A stretch of DNA of 64,000 nt from Vibrio sp. SS-MA-C1-2 (GCF_021513135.1 NZ_CP090982.1:154491-218490), one strand, 5' to 3'. Shown: positions 43,761 through 53,180, counted from the stretch's first letter. The notes: generated by a model from the sequence alone, not told the origin. Program-made: numbers and translations.

Positions 43761-43800
43761 TGCTAACAGGACCAATTGACACTAGTAAGACGATATTTTT
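43761..43800 (-). promoter_or_regulatory. Copy 5 of plasmid-wide promoter motif
   Basis: TGCTAACAGGACCAATTGA, then CACTAGTAAGACGATATTT. It lies 64 nt upstream of the dsb start, with TATCTAAAAT as a -10-like element between. A decayed sister copy lies at 44999, on the other side of the RES-Xre genes. Confidence 0.65.
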
Positions 43801-43886
43801 ACTGGTTAACCAGATAAAATTGAAAATTAGGTTCAAATGGTCTATATTGGTAGGATAAAATGAGCCGTTAAATTAGTGAGGCTGTT

Positions 43887-44330
43887 ATGGTTGCGACAAC
43901 AATCCAAACATTTAAACCTAAATGTGGACCAAAGAATAACTTCTGGTTTGCACTTGGCATTGAAGATGCAAGAACGGATGCCGTACATCAAGGCTTTAAA
44001 CCTAAAGTATATAAAAACATTATAAAGAGAACACAACTATCACAAATTGAATTTCATCATGTAACTCATATTCCTGTGAGTACTATTAAGCGCAGATTAA
44101 AAAATGACGAACGTTTCACAACGCAAGAAAGTGATGCTATTTATCGATTAGCCATGTTGATAAAGCTTGCTACTGAACTTTTTAATGATGAAAAACGTGC
44201 GCTTGAATGGATGCGCGAGAGTGTTTACGGTCTAGGAGGTAAAAGACCTTTAGATATGGTTTCAACCACAGTAGATTTTGAGATAGTGAAAGATTTAATC
44301 GGGCGAGTTGAGCATGGAGTGTTTTCATAG
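43887..44330 (+). CDS. Xre/MbcA/ParS-type antitoxin (DUF2384)
   Basis: 147 residues. Helical DNA-binding N-terminal part (HVTHIPVSTIKRRLKNDERF) and the C-terminal toxin-binding domain with KRALEWMRESVYGLGGKRPL and DFEIVKDLIGRVEHGVF, which is diagnostic of the antitoxin in RES-Xre and Mbc-type modules. It neutralises the toxin encoded next and represses the operon. The stop codon overlaps the toxin GTG by one base (TAGTG), so translation is coupled. Confidence 0.85.
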   Translation: MVATTIQTFKPKCGPKNNFWFALGIEDARTDAVHQGFKPKVYKNIIKRTQLSQIEFHHVTHIPVSTIKRRLKNDERFTTQESDAIYRLAMLIKLATELFNDEKRALEWMRESVYGLGGKRPLDMVSTTVDFEIVKDLIGRVEHGVFS

Positions 44331-44800
44331 TGAAGTTGTATCGATTGACACAGAAAAAGTTTGCTGACTCGCCATTTAGTCCTATCGGTGCAAAGTTATA
44401 TGGTGGTAGATGGAACTCAAAAGGTACTGAAGCATTATATTTTGCTGAATCTGAATCGTTGTGTGCGCTTGAAGTGTTCGTCCATGTTAATAATGATCCG
44501 ACTATAATAGATCAATATGATTTATATCAAATTGATGTGCCTGAAGAATTAATTGTTAAGTTAGATCTTGATGACCTACCTAAATCGTGGCGTGCAATTC
44601 CTGTGAGCGAAGATACGCAATTCATTGGTGATGAATTTTTAAACATCCCCGATTCTCCATTTGCCGCTTTACAAGTCCCCTCAATCATATCGCCTAGAGA
44701 TAATAATTACGTCATAAACCCTCACCATCCTAAAATGAAATCAATATTTAAAAATTCTAAAAAACTTACTTTTACATTTGATCCGAGAATTTTTAAATAG
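44330..44800 (+). CDS. RES-domain toxin (NAD-degrading)
   Basis: 156 residues from a GTG. The RES signature residues are seen: R5 in LYRLTQKKF, GGRWNSKGTEALYFAES with R and E in the pocket, and the Ser in VPSIISPRDNNYVINP. RES toxins phosphorolyse or hydrolyse NAD+ and stop growth when the antitoxin is lost. The plus-strand orientation is opposite to all neighbours, and the pair is bracketed by two copies of a promoter motif, consistent with insertion into an older promoter region. Confidence 0.85.
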   Translation: MKLYRLTQKKFADSPFSPIGAKLYGGRWNSKGTEALYFAESESLCALEVFVHVNNDPTIIDQYDLYQIDVPEELIVKLDLDDLPKSWRAIPVSEDTQFIGDEFLNIPDSPFAALQVPSIISPRDNNYVINPHHPKMKSIFKNSKKLTFTFDPRIFK

Positions 44801-45087
44801 AAAGGGTTTTTGTATTGATTAATGAGGAGAATATGGCTCCCACTAATGAGAGAACATAATTCATAATGATAAGCCATTAAACATACCTTTGGATAAAGAG
44901 GAAAACGGTCGTGTCGCAAACCAGTTGAATAAATGATAATGTTCCTCAGCACTAAAAGTAGACACCCAATTAAGCTTATTCTGCAGTTACCAAACCTCTG
45001 CTAACATGCCAAAATGAGGGTAGTAAGATATTTTTGTTAATTATCAAAAACACCCATCAAAGATGAATTCGGCAGGTATAAATTCAG
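44801..45087. other. Convergent intergenic region with decayed promoter motif
   Basis: Holds the relic motif at 44999-45040 (TGCTAACATGCCAAAATGAG, then GGTAGTAAGATATTTTTG). The ending AGTAAGATATTTTT matches copy 5. No gene lies in the expected place to its left except the rightward toxin, so this copy is orphaned. Confidence 0.5.
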
Positions 45088-47031
45088 TTAATCTGAAAAT
45101 AAAAGGAGTTGATTTTGATTTATTACCTTCTTTTTCTGCGTATTACTTGATTTTATATATCGGCACTTAGGGCAGTCACTACCTCTACTTGTTCTATGAA
45201 TAATTGAATCTTTCCATTCATGCCCACAATTTCCTGTCCACCATACTTTTATGCCAGAACCAGGCGTAAATTGTTCAGGGTATAGATTGTTATTTTTAAC
45301 TTTATGCCATTGTTTAGCTAATTGGGGATATAAATTAGCTAAAGACTTATCATAATCAATGATTTTTCTTTCTGCATATTGTCGATTGAATTCGGTATTT
45401 GCTTGCCAACTATTGTTTTCAAGGTACTGATTGATGGAATGAATTAAGTTCGGTGGTATTAAATCATTACTTTTCATTAAATTTAACATTAAGTGTATAT
45501 GTATAGGAGCAAAGTTTTTTTTAGGCACATTAAGACATAAACCACCCAAAGCTGGAAGACCATCTTCCCGAAGACGAATTAATGTTAATTTGCCCAATAA
45601 TATTTCATTTTTATTTATGTCTCTCGACTTTTTATCTTTATGCCAATAAAAACCGTCATACTCTATGCCGACATTTATATCATGTATATAAATATCTATT
45701 TCTTGACCAAAAAGCAAAGCCCTATGTTCAACTTTATTAAATATAAGACTTAATTCTGTGAACAATCGCAATTCAGGTATTGACCATACTGGGTTACACT
45801 TTGGGCATCCAGTTCCTCTGTTTCGATGGTTGACTGTAGCTTGCCATTCATGATCATTACCTCTTGGACACTTCCACCATACTTTTTTCTTACTAAATGG
45901 TGCAACATCATAGGGTGTTAAATCACCATTTTTTGTTGGATGCCATTGTTCTGATAATTTTTGGGAAACTGAGCCTAAAGAGTTTTCTTTTATCAATATC
46001 TGGTTAACACAAATAGGACATCCTTTATTATTAGCTCTATTATTTATCTTAGCTTCCCATTCATGAGTACTATTCTTATCACACAACCACCAAACTTTTT
46101 TTGATGAGCTTGGAAAAACATCAAATGGTGTTAAGTCATCATTTTTAGTTGGATGCCACTGTTTTGATAGTTTTGGGTTCGTAGAGCCTAAGCTATTTGA
46201 GCGAACCAATAATTGATTAGAACAAATAGGGCAACCACCGCCTTTAGTTCTGCCCTTGATGCTGCCTAACCACTCATGATCATTGCCTTTTGGACACTTC
46301 CACCATACTTTCTTCCCTGAACCGGGTGATAAGTCAAATAATGTTAGGTTATTATTTTTGGATGGATGCCACTCTTTTAATAAGGTGGGAAATAAAGCAC
46401 CTACACTATTACAAATCAGGCATTTTTGATTCTTCACCATACTTTTTATTGATCTTGACCATGTATGAGCTTGGTTCTTTTGACACTTCCATAAAAATAT
46501 TTTGTTTGAAGTACTACTGACATCACATGGATTAATCGGGGAGTTTTCATTAGCCCAGAATTTCGCTATCTCAGGGTGTGTATAGAGTAAACTTGTAGAC
46601 TTTACAATTAGTGTACCAGAACAAATTGGACATTTTGGTGATCTTACTCGATCAGAAACTCTAGCAATCCAGATATGATCAATTCCCTTATCACATCTCC
46701 ACCAACCTCTAATATCTGAACCAGCCTTAATATCTGTAATGTTGACGTTATTATTTAATTTTGTATCCCATTGTTTAGCTAAACTCGGATGTGTGACTGA
46801 TAAATTGTTATATTTAGTTGCACGTCTACCTGAACAAAATGGGCAACCAGAACCCTTAAACCGGCTTACAACGGATGCTTGCCAAATATGCTCACTATCT
46901 TTTGAGCATTGCCACCAGACTTTTTTTTCTGATCCTGCAGATATTGAGTCTGGGGTAAGTGAGCCATTCTTCTCAATATGCCATTGATTTAAAAGATTTG
47001 GTTTCTCAATAGCTAATGATTTTCTTTTCAT
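45088..47031 (-). CDS. Multi-zinc-ribbon protein with embedded Vsr/DUF559-like nuclease
   Basis: 647 residues. Six tandem ~65-residue units (residues ~10-405) share the pattern KQWHPTKN..LTP.D, then KVWWKC....HEW......R....GCP.C; each is a treble-clef or zinc-ribbon domain (DUF4379-like). A nuclease-like domain follows (residues ~410-510): PELRLFTEL, QEIDIYIHDINVGIEYDGFYWH and LTLIRLREDGLPALG give the E, D, E-x-D and R pattern of very-short-patch/DUF559 endonucleases. A seventh zinc unit (~565-630) ends the chain. The third unit is eroded (CLIC). Repeated zinc units that read DNA plus a nuclease suggest DNA cleavage, possibly phage or plasmid defence; the family is poorly studied. Confidence 0.75.
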   Translation of the reverse strand: MKRKSLAIEKPNLLNQWHIEKNGSLTPDSISAGSEKKVWWQCSKDSEHIWQASVVSRFKGSGCPFCSGRRATKYNNLSVTHPSLAKQWDTKLNNNVNITDIKAGSDIRGWWRCDKGIDHIWIARVSDRVRSPKCPICSGTLIVKSTSLLYTHPEIAKFWANENSPINPCDVSSTSNKIFLWKCQKNQAHTWSRSIKSMVKNQKCLICNSVGALFPTLLKEWHPSKNNNLTLFDLSPGSGKKVWWKCPKGNDHEWLGSIKGRTKGGGCPICSNQLLVRSNSLGSTNPKLSKQWHPTKNDDLTPFDVFPSSSKKVWWLCDKNSTHEWEAKINNRANNKGCPICVNQILIKENSLGSVSQKLSEQWHPTKNGDLTPYDVAPFSKKKVWWKCPRGNDHEWQATVNHRNRGTGCPKCNPVWSIPELRLFTELSLIFNKVEHRALLFGQEIDIYIHDINVGIEYDGFYWHKDKKSRDINKNEILLGKLTLIRLREDGLPALGGLCLNVPKKNFAPIHIHLMLNLMKSNDLIPPNLIHSINQYLENNSWQANTEFNRQYAERKIIDYDKSLANLYPQLAKQWHKVKNNNLYPEQFTPGSGIKVWWTGNCGHEWKDSIIHRTSRGSDCPKCRYIKSSNTQKKKVINQNQLLLFSD

Positions 47032-47107
47032 TGATTCTTACCATAAAGTATATTAATGTTACGGTATTTTATAATATAAACCGTTACGTTTTATAGGGGG
47101 GATTTTT

Positions 47108-47605
47108 ATGAAAAACCCGTTTCAAAAACCAAATAAACACTTTTCAATGAGAAAAGGGGAGTTAACAGCTGATGTATTCAATACTCAAGAGATTATTGAT
47201 GCTATTAATGATGAATATCAGAATATAGAGATGCTCAATATACTTAGAGAACGTATTGTTAACTACATCAACAATGGACTTTCTGATGCAGACATTAATG
47301 AAATAAATAATAAGTTAGTTAAAATACACTATTCAAAAGCCTTATTATCAGATGATCTAATGATTCAGAATAATGACTCAAGAGTTATATATATAGCGCA
47401 ACTTGATCAACTAACCTCTCCCGATATTTATGCTATAAATGAATTTGTAAAACTGTTAGAGTTAAATGCACTTGATAAAGTCAAAATTTGTCAATTGGAT
47501 AATTGTCAGAAGTTATTTATAGGAAGGCCTCAAGGGAAATGGTGTTCGGATAGTTGTGGCAGTAAAAATAGAGTAAGAGTGAAGCGAAAAAGAGATTCTA
47601 TTTGA
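47108..47605 (+). CDS. CGNR-like zinc-finger protein
   Basis: 165 residues with a run GGGGG then ATTTTT before the ATG. Residues 1-120 are helical; the C-terminal CQLDNCQKLFIG, GKWCSDSCGSKNRVRVK is the C-x4-C-x(n)-C-x3-C zinc knuckle of CGNR-type proteins (the CGxKNR box). CGNR proteins include putative stress regulators that bind RNA or DNA. It is divergent from the zinc-ribbon nuclease across 76 bp, so it may regulate it or form a two-gene system with it. Confidence 0.65.
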   Translation: MKNPFQKPNKHFSMRKGELTADVFNTQEIIDAINDEYQNIEMLNILRERIVNYINNGLSDADINEINNKLVKIHYSKALLSDDLMIQNNDSRVIYIAQLDQLTSPDIYAINEFVKLLELNALDKVKICQLDNCQKLFIGRPQGKWCSDSCGSKNRVRVKRKRDSI

Positions 47606-47640
47606 GTTTATGGCTCCTTTGCAGGAGCACATAAGGTTAC

Positions 47641-48792
47641 TTATTGCGTAGATAAGTTGTTTTCGACCAAATATTGCGGAAAGTGAGCGTTACCAAATTG
47701 GTTTAATTCGTCTAACCAATCTTGGCTTTTACTACCTTCATTAATATCAGTCGGTGGCGTAAAAATGCTAACTCGCGTAAATGGATGACTAGTGGCAATT
47801 CTATCAGCAAGAGCTTTAGCTGCTCTAGTCCCTTCACGCTGGCCATTTGCTTGATTAACTCGATCTTTATCAGCAAAGATAAGTAAATCTGTCACAATCT
47901 CAGGTACATACATCTTTTCCATGATTGTACTGCTAATGCCACACCAAACGCCGATACCTTCGATATTTTGGATAGCAAGTCCAGTCTCAGGTCCTTCGCA
48001 TACTGCTAGTACCACTCGTTTATGACCAAATTGGTCATAGCAGATTGTGGGTTCACCTAAATGGATGCTCGCACCTTTGCTTTCAGCAACAGGACTGCAC
48101 TGCATCTTAGCGTTCTCTAAACACTTGGCTTTGTCTGAGCCATCTGATTCAAGAAAAATACGGTGCATTGATATTGCTTTTAAATCAGGATTCACAATAT
48201 AGAAGACCAGTCCCGGCAGATTTACTTTATTGCCCTCTTTGTCGTACATAAACAATGATGGATTAAAGCCAACAGTTTCCGGTGCATAGTCTGTCAAACC
48301 GCGACTATTGAGATAATTCAGTGCTACTTGAGAGTCTTTGGCATAAATACAACCTTGTTCAACTTGGCTGATTATCCAACGATTTTTCTCCAATTGCGCT
48401 TTATTTATCTCCTCCCATGATTTTTTAGGGGCAGCTGTATAATGAGATTGTTGATGACCTCGAAGTGCTGAACGCTCCTCGCCAAGTATCTCCAATATCA
48501 CTGATATCGCTTTGCCTTTTGAACAGTTTTCAAGTAGTGCTACCATGTCAATTCCATCGCCTAGACGACCAAATTGGTTATGATAACCGCCACCATTCTG
48601 CTCCCAATCTTTGTAAAACCGAAATACAGTTTTACCTTGTTTTGAAAAAGGGCATGGTACGGCTTTTGACTGGCCACCATGACACTTATGACGCGCTTGG
48701 TCGAGGTCTGGATACGCTGAAAATACACGATCCCAACCACCATGACGACTCACCAAATTTTGAACTTCTTGTACTGTTTCTCTAAAATCCAT
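47641..48792 (-). CDS. Zinc-binding Toprim primase-like protein
   Basis: About 383 residues from the ATG at 48792 (GAGAGG 6 nt upstream). The N-terminal zinc region HKCHGGQSKAVPCPFSKQG, with conserved FRFYKDWEQNGGGYHNQFG, is of the P4/TraC primase type. A Toprim domain follows: VLAVCEGPETGLAIQNI (E) and LLIFADKDRV (DxD). It may make primers for plasmid replication or for the transferred strand. Last gene of the leftward run from the ssb gene; its leader carries a GAGGG / CCCTC hairpin followed by TTTTT (48802-48835). Confidence 0.8.
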   Translation of the reverse strand: MDFRETVQEVQNLVSRHGGWDRVFSAYPDLDQARHKCHGGQSKAVPCPFSKQGKTVFRFYKDWEQNGGGYHNQFGRLGDGIDMVALLENCSKGKAISVILEILGEERSALRGHQQSHYTAAPKKSWEEINKAQLEKNRWIISQVEQGCIYAKDSQVALNYLNSRGLTDYAPETVGFNPSLFMYDKEGNKVNLPGLVFYIVNPDLKAISMHRIFLESDGSDKAKCLENAKMQCSPVAESKGASIHLGEPTICYDQFGHKRVVLAVCEGPETGLAIQNIEGIGVWCGISSTIMEKMYVPEIVTDLLIFADKDRVNQANGQREGTRAAKALADRIATSHPFTRVSIFTPPTDINEGSKSQDWLDELNQFGNAHFPQYLVENNLSTQ

Positions 48793-48896
48793 GATGCCTC
48801 TCAATGTATAAAAAGAGGGAGCCCTTGAGGGCAAATTTACCCTCGAAGGTTGTTCGTAAGAACAAAGTAACTGTACTTACGAACACAATGCTCGAT

Positions 48897-50600
48897 TTAA
48901 ATAGAGATACTTTCCAACAGTCGATTTTTGACAATATCAAACATCAGATCTGGTAGTTGCTCAATGTCATTAAGCACGACGAAGTTCTCTAATCCTTTAT
49001 CCTTTCCACAATCTAATTGAATTGATGCAACATCAATATTTAGACGATTCAAGTAATACGAAGCGGCTTCCACATCACGCTCATCACACTCCATATCAGT
49101 AATGACGAGGATCTGCTTGCGCGGAATGTCTTCAGTTAGTTTTTCAAACTCAAAACTCGCTTTTTCTAAAGCTGAACCTGTATCCGTCCCACCGCGACTA
49201 TCAACACTGAATGACATTTCAGTGATTCTGTTTTCAAATGCGCTATGCACTTCAAAAACGGTGTCGAAGTAACACAAACTGTATGGAATATTTAGTGATT
49301 CTAATGCTTTAGCAATTGCCACAGATGCGACATTAGCTGTATGCATATCATCAAATCCCATAGAACCTGAACGGTCAACCAATAGCAAAATCGCACTTTT
49401 ACTGGTTTCAACCTCATTTTCTTGGTAGAAAATATTATTGTTACCAGCAACGACGCCAGCCAGAAGATCTGCATCAAAATCAGAACCACTGTCATCATAG
49501 TTGCGAGAAACCATTTCCTTCGACCACATCGCAGATTCAATTTGAGCCGCGACTGGTCGAGCAAGAGCTTCACTTTCAGAGTCAATAACACTGTGCCAAA
49601 CATAATCCATATGACGATTTATCTCAGATTGAGATGCGCCTGGCTTATTATATTGTTTGAGTGTTTCATCACTGACATCTTCACTTGCTTGCGCATCTAT
49701 GGCTTCGTTCATTACATCATGTAAGTCAGTAAAATCCTGTCCCATTTGGTGCAACTCATCCTTAGATAAGCCTTTTTTGCAAGTAGATGATTGGTTGCTA
49801 TCGTCATCAGAGCTTGCAGATGCATCGTCTTCACCTTGATCATTATTCTGATCTTGATTTTGACTATCATCTCCAGTTCCATTTGATTCTGATTGCTGAT
49901 CACCTGTTTCGCCAGAAGGGGATTTATCTTGACTCTGTTCATCAGATTGCTCATCTTCATCAGCTAATTGGTTAAGAATTTCAATAACTCGCAAGGTTTC
50001 TGCGATGTTATTTTCTGTACTACCTAAGTCGCCCCATGTTTCCATGCGCTCCTCTACTTCGTCCAAGACCGACTCTGGATAACCGTTCTCAACAAGTAAC
50101 TGTTTCGCACGATGACCTTCATCGATTAACCAAAGCTGTCCAGCAATCGCTTTTCCGCGACCCGTGTAAAGCAAAAATGCTTGTAGCAGGCTTGGATCGG
50201 CATGATCACGCTTGGCTGAAACAAAGTAACCTTCTTTAAACAAGTTTTCAGTCATTTCCAAAAAGGTATGATATGTACCACCATATTCTCTAATGACCTC
50301 TGACTCAATAAAGCAGTCCTCAATGATATTTGAGAGAGCTTTTTCCAGCGGTGTAGCCTTCTTCAGAAAGTTCATAACGTCTGTAGAGAAGTTGGTATGT
50401 TTTTGGTGACCACCAATTTCGTGCGTCACTTTTGCTTCGATTAAACTTGCCCACACCTCGTCATCAGGTTGCCCGGCATTTAACCAAAGATTTGTACCAT
50501 CTGTCGCACATGGACCATTGTGAAAAAAGATCTTACAGTCTTTATGGGCATGATGGATGTTCATGATTGTACGAATCGTTTCAAGTGCTCGATAGTTCAT
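48897..50600 (-). CDS. CobT-like VWA-domain protein
   Basis: 567 residues. Near residue 55 lies AKVTHEIGGHQKHTNF, containing HExxH. A highly acidic, Gln/Ser-rich linker (residues ~215-275) is followed by a VWA domain with MIDAS motif LLVDRSGSMGFDD (DxSxS), the T of RGGTDTGSAL and D in ITDMECDE. Together with the CobS-like AAA+ ATPase and the DUF3150 protein it forms a MoxR/VWA-type chaperone module. SXT/R391 and IncA/C elements keep the same three genes beside their recombination genes; function unknown. The similarity to cobaltochelatase subunits is by domain only. A terminator-like hairpin (50634-50660) precedes its start. Confidence 0.8.
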   Translation of the reverse strand: MNYRALETIRTIMNIHHAHKDCKIFFHNGPCATDGTNLWLNAGQPDDEVWASLIEAKVTHEIGGHQKHTNFSTDVMNFLKKATPLEKALSNIIEDCFIESEVIREYGGTYHTFLEMTENLFKEGYFVSAKRDHADPSLLQAFLLYTGRGKAIAGQLWLIDEGHRAKQLLVENGYPESVLDEVEERMETWGDLGSTENNIAETLRVIEILNQLADEDEQSDEQSQDKSPSGETGDQQSESNGTGDDSQNQDQNNDQGEDDASASSDDDSNQSSTCKKGLSKDELHQMGQDFTDLHDVMNEAIDAQASEDVSDETLKQYNKPGASQSEINRHMDYVWHSVIDSESEALARPVAAQIESAMWSKEMVSRNYDDSGSDFDADLLAGVVAGNNNIFYQENEVETSKSAILLLVDRSGSMGFDDMHTANVASVAIAKALESLNIPYSLCYFDTVFEVHSAFENRITEMSFSVDSRGGTDTGSALEKASFEFEKLTEDIPRKQILVITDMECDERDVEAASYYLNRLNIDVASIQLDCGKDKGLENFVVLNDIEQLPDLMFDIVKNRLLESISI

Positions 50601-50684
50601 GATATTGACCTCTGTATGATAGGTATAAAAAAAGGCAGCTCAGAGAGCCACCCATTTTTTTGGAAGGAAGTTAGGCATTAATAA

Positions 50685-51710
50685 TTACCAATCTTGCTCT
50701 TTACTCCAGTCCATCTCGTCGTCATTCGACGTTACTTCTGGAATGTTCTGTGCTGATGATGACGTAGTCGTTGTCGGTAGTGGTTCATTTTCTAATGAAT
50801 CCATTTCAACGATAGGCTCGTCAACAGGTGCAACATGTTCAACAGCGATGCCGTTGCGTAATTTATCAATGTCTGTCAGATTTTCGAGTAAAGCATAGAA
50901 ATCACTAATTTGATGGCCTTTATAGCAAACAACGCCACCAATCTTCTCAATTTCATCGTCGATTTCCTCGACCAATCTATCCAACATTTCATTGTCCAAA
51001 GACAAGTTGTAGGCATAATCTCTAACATCACGAATGAAGTTGGAAATTGTATTTTTTCTCAAGACGTTCTTACCAATGATGCCTTTCATGGTACTTTTTG
51101 AACGCTTGATAATCACTTCTAAGAGATTATCTTGGAGAATACTGATCGTGCTTTCTGCATCATTTTCCAAATATGGCTTTAACGCTATAGATGGCAAAAT
51201 GGAGTAAGTAAAACGTGAGATAAAGTCCTCTTTTCCAAGCGTGTACTTATCTATCTCAGTGACAAGATCAGGATTTTCAGCTTTGTAGTCATTCATAATC
51301 GAGTCATAGTTTTGCTCTAAATCATCAACAACTTGGTAAAACTCGGACTTTTGCTCCTCTAGTTTTGCGATTACTTCGGAAAGCATCGGTACTGGAATAG
51401 CTATTAATCGTCCGTATTTGACACCGTAGGACTCGATTAGACGGTTGGCACGCTTCGCAAAAACACCATAAAAACCAAGCATTTCTTGCGGGAACCAAAC
51501 CACTTTTCCTTTGCGTGTTCTGTTTTCTGATAACTCATGTCCATCAACGACATTTTTAGCATCGCGTAAAACTCGCTCGCCTGAAATGCCAGTTACCTTC
51601 ACATCAACAAGAACCAAACCATCCTGTAGAGATTGACGATTTGTTTGATTGATACTTTCAGTCTGATCATGAACAATTGCATTGATATCAGTATTATTGA
51701 TCTCAGTCAT
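50685..51710 (-). CDS. DUF3150 protein
   Basis: 341 residues. Almost all helical between residues 100 and 285 (VIAKLEEQKSEFYQVVDDLE, MLDRLVEEIDDEIEKIGG). The N-terminal region DGLVLVDVKVTGISGERVL and the basic segment KVVWFPQEMLGFYGVFAKRA are typical of DUF3150 proteins found between CobS-like and CobT-like genes on conjugative elements and phages. The C-terminus is acidic. Middle gene of that triad; probably a structural or adaptor subunit. A perfect 11-bp hairpin (51745-51770) lies in its leader. Confidence 0.8.
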   Translation of the reverse strand: MTEINNTDINAIVHDQTESINQTNRQSLQDGLVLVDVKVTGISGERVLRDAKNVVDGHELSENRTRKGKVVWFPQEMLGFYGVFAKRANRLIESYGVKYGRLIAIPVPMLSEVIAKLEEQKSEFYQVVDDLEQNYDSIMNDYKAENPDLVTEIDKYTLGKEDFISRFTYSILPSIALKPYLENDAESTISILQDNLLEVIIKRSKSTMKGIIGKNVLRKNTISNFIRDVRDYAYNLSLDNEMLDRLVEEIDDEIEKIGGVVCYKGHQISDFYALLENLTDIDKLRNGIAVEHVAPVDEPIVEMDSLENEPLPTTTTSSSAQNIPEVTSNDDEMDWSKEQDW

Positions 51711-51744
51711 AATAATTAACCTATTGAATTAGTTAAATTACTGA

Positions 51745-51770
51745 GATTTACTCCCGACTGGGAGTAAATC
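51745..51770 (-). promoter_or_regulatory. Leader hairpin of the DUF3150 gene
   Basis: GATTTACTCCC GACT GGGAGTAAATC, a perfect 11-bp stem with a 4-nt loop and no U-run. One of a series of CTCCC...GGGAG hairpins between genes of this block (54402, 54693, 57305, 57835). Confidence 0.6.
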
Positions 51771-51797
51771 CCCAGTGGGTAGTTATTGAAGTAAAAA

Positions 51798-53180
51798 TTA
51801 AATGATAAGTTCAGCTACAGTGTACGATTTAGTCGCACCCGTTGCGTGATAACCTTTGTTTAACTTTTCACGTTCTTTCGAATTTAAATAGTTATTCGCT
51901 TCGCTTTCACTATTAAACTCTTTCTTATGCATTCGGTATTTAGCTGCACCTGTTGCACCATAGATAGTGAAACAAGTTGTACCGCGAACCACACCTGCCC
52001 AAATTTTGTCAGATCCGTTATCTTGGCAACGAAGTAAGTTGAACTGTAAGCTCTCTAAATCTTCATCATCGACGGGATCAACTGGGTCAGTTGTTGATTG
52101 CACATTTTGTTTAGCTGCATTTTTCAAATCGTCATACCAGCCCCACTCATTATCGAGAAAATGGCCAGCAGGCAAATTGAAAGCTTGATCAGCTGTCATC
52201 AAAATGTCATCTCGCAATTTTGGCTCACAACCAGATAAGAAAATCATTTCTAATGACTCTCTTGGTTTAGCTTTGCCACCAATGCTCAAGTAGTACATCC
52301 AACTCATCAATAATCGAGTAGAGAACGCGACGGTAATCGACGACTTTTCTTCCGCTCGACGAGATTGGCCAAGCATGGCATCTCGCATCATGTTGGCAAA
52401 TTTCACGATAAGTTTTACCGAGTGCTTATTTGCTTTTAATTTAGGGTAGCGAGTGTAAATTGCTTTTGTTTCATCGGCTGGTGAAAGGTAATCAAACCAC
52501 AACACACCTGCACGATTACGAAAAGCCGTAGACCAACGCTTACAAGCTGGATAAAGTCCAGAAATATCACCACAACCAGGCGTGTTGCCAGTGGTTACAA
52601 AGCGATAGTTTGGATTGGGATAAATCAGCTCTCCTGTGTCCTCAAGCATCCAAGGTTTGTTCATTTCTGATGGCAGGTGCATCTTCGCAATAAAATCTTG
52701 CGATGACGTATCCGCCTCATCTAAAATCAACAATTTACCTTGAGACATGGCTTTAGAAACAGGACCATGAACAAACGAAGTTTGACCATCCTTGAGAATC
52801 CAACGACCTTGCATCTTTTCTGGACGCATGGTTGGATTACAAGAGACAAACTCAACAGGCCAATTAGTCTTAGCTGCAAACCATAACCAGAATTCTGTTT
52901 TACCAGAACCAGAAGGTCCGCAGGAATGGAGAAAAATTGGTCGTTCAGGACTAAAGAACCACTTAATAACGGAAACTAACGTGTCTTTATCAGGCATGTA
53001 GTTTGGATTAACGCGTGGAACGTCAGGATGCGTATGTTTTGGGATAGTTACCTGCATACCATTTTTTGGTGAGATAAACCCTTTAAACACATCACGCAGC
53101 ATGACAGTTTTAGTTTCTGAATAATCAATAACCGCATTTTCTTGCTCTACTGTAGTAGTATTCGTATTTAAATCAGACAT
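51798..53180 (-). CDS. CobS/MoxR-like AAA+ ATPase
   Basis: 460 residues. Walker A is SCGPSGSGKTEFWLWFA (residues ~102-118), Walker B KLLILDEADTSS, followed by VTTGNTPGCGDISGLYPACKRW (sensor 1 and pore region) and FRNRAGVLWFDYL. The C-terminal 80 residues (VRGTTCFTIYGATGAAKYRM, KEFNSESEANNYLNSKERE) form an extra small domain. Partner of the VWA protein at 48897. In SXT-like elements the equivalent gene sits directly after the ssb-bet-exo genes, as here after ssb. Confidence 0.85.
   Translation of the reverse strand: MSDLNTNTTTVEQENAVIDYSETKTVMLRDVFKGFISPKNGMQVTIPKHTHPDVPRVNPNYMPDKDTLVSVIKWFFSPERPIFLHSCGPSGSGKTEFWLWFAAKTNWPVEFVSCNPTMRPEKMQGRWILKDGQTSFVHGPVSKAMSQGKLLILDEADTSSQDFIAKMHLPSEMNKPWMLEDTGELIYPNPNYRFVTTGNTPGCGDISGLYPACKRWSTAFRNRAGVLWFDYLSPADETKAIYTRYPKLKANKHSVKLIVKFANMMRDAMLGQSRRAEEKSSITVAFSTRLLMSWMYYLSIGGKAKPRESLEMIFLSGCEPKLRDDILMTADQAFNLPAGHFLDNEWGWYDDLKNAAKQNVQSTTDPVDPVDDEDLESLQFNLLRCQDNGSDKIWAGVVRGTTCFTIYGATGAAKYRMHKKEFNSESEANNYLNSKEREKLNKGYHATGATKSYTVAELII

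Noticed and set aside
48897..53180. Cobalamin biosynthesis (cobaltochelatase) genes
   Set aside because: CobS and CobT similarity is only at the AAA+ and VWA domain level; no CobN is present, and the context is plasmid DNA metabolism.
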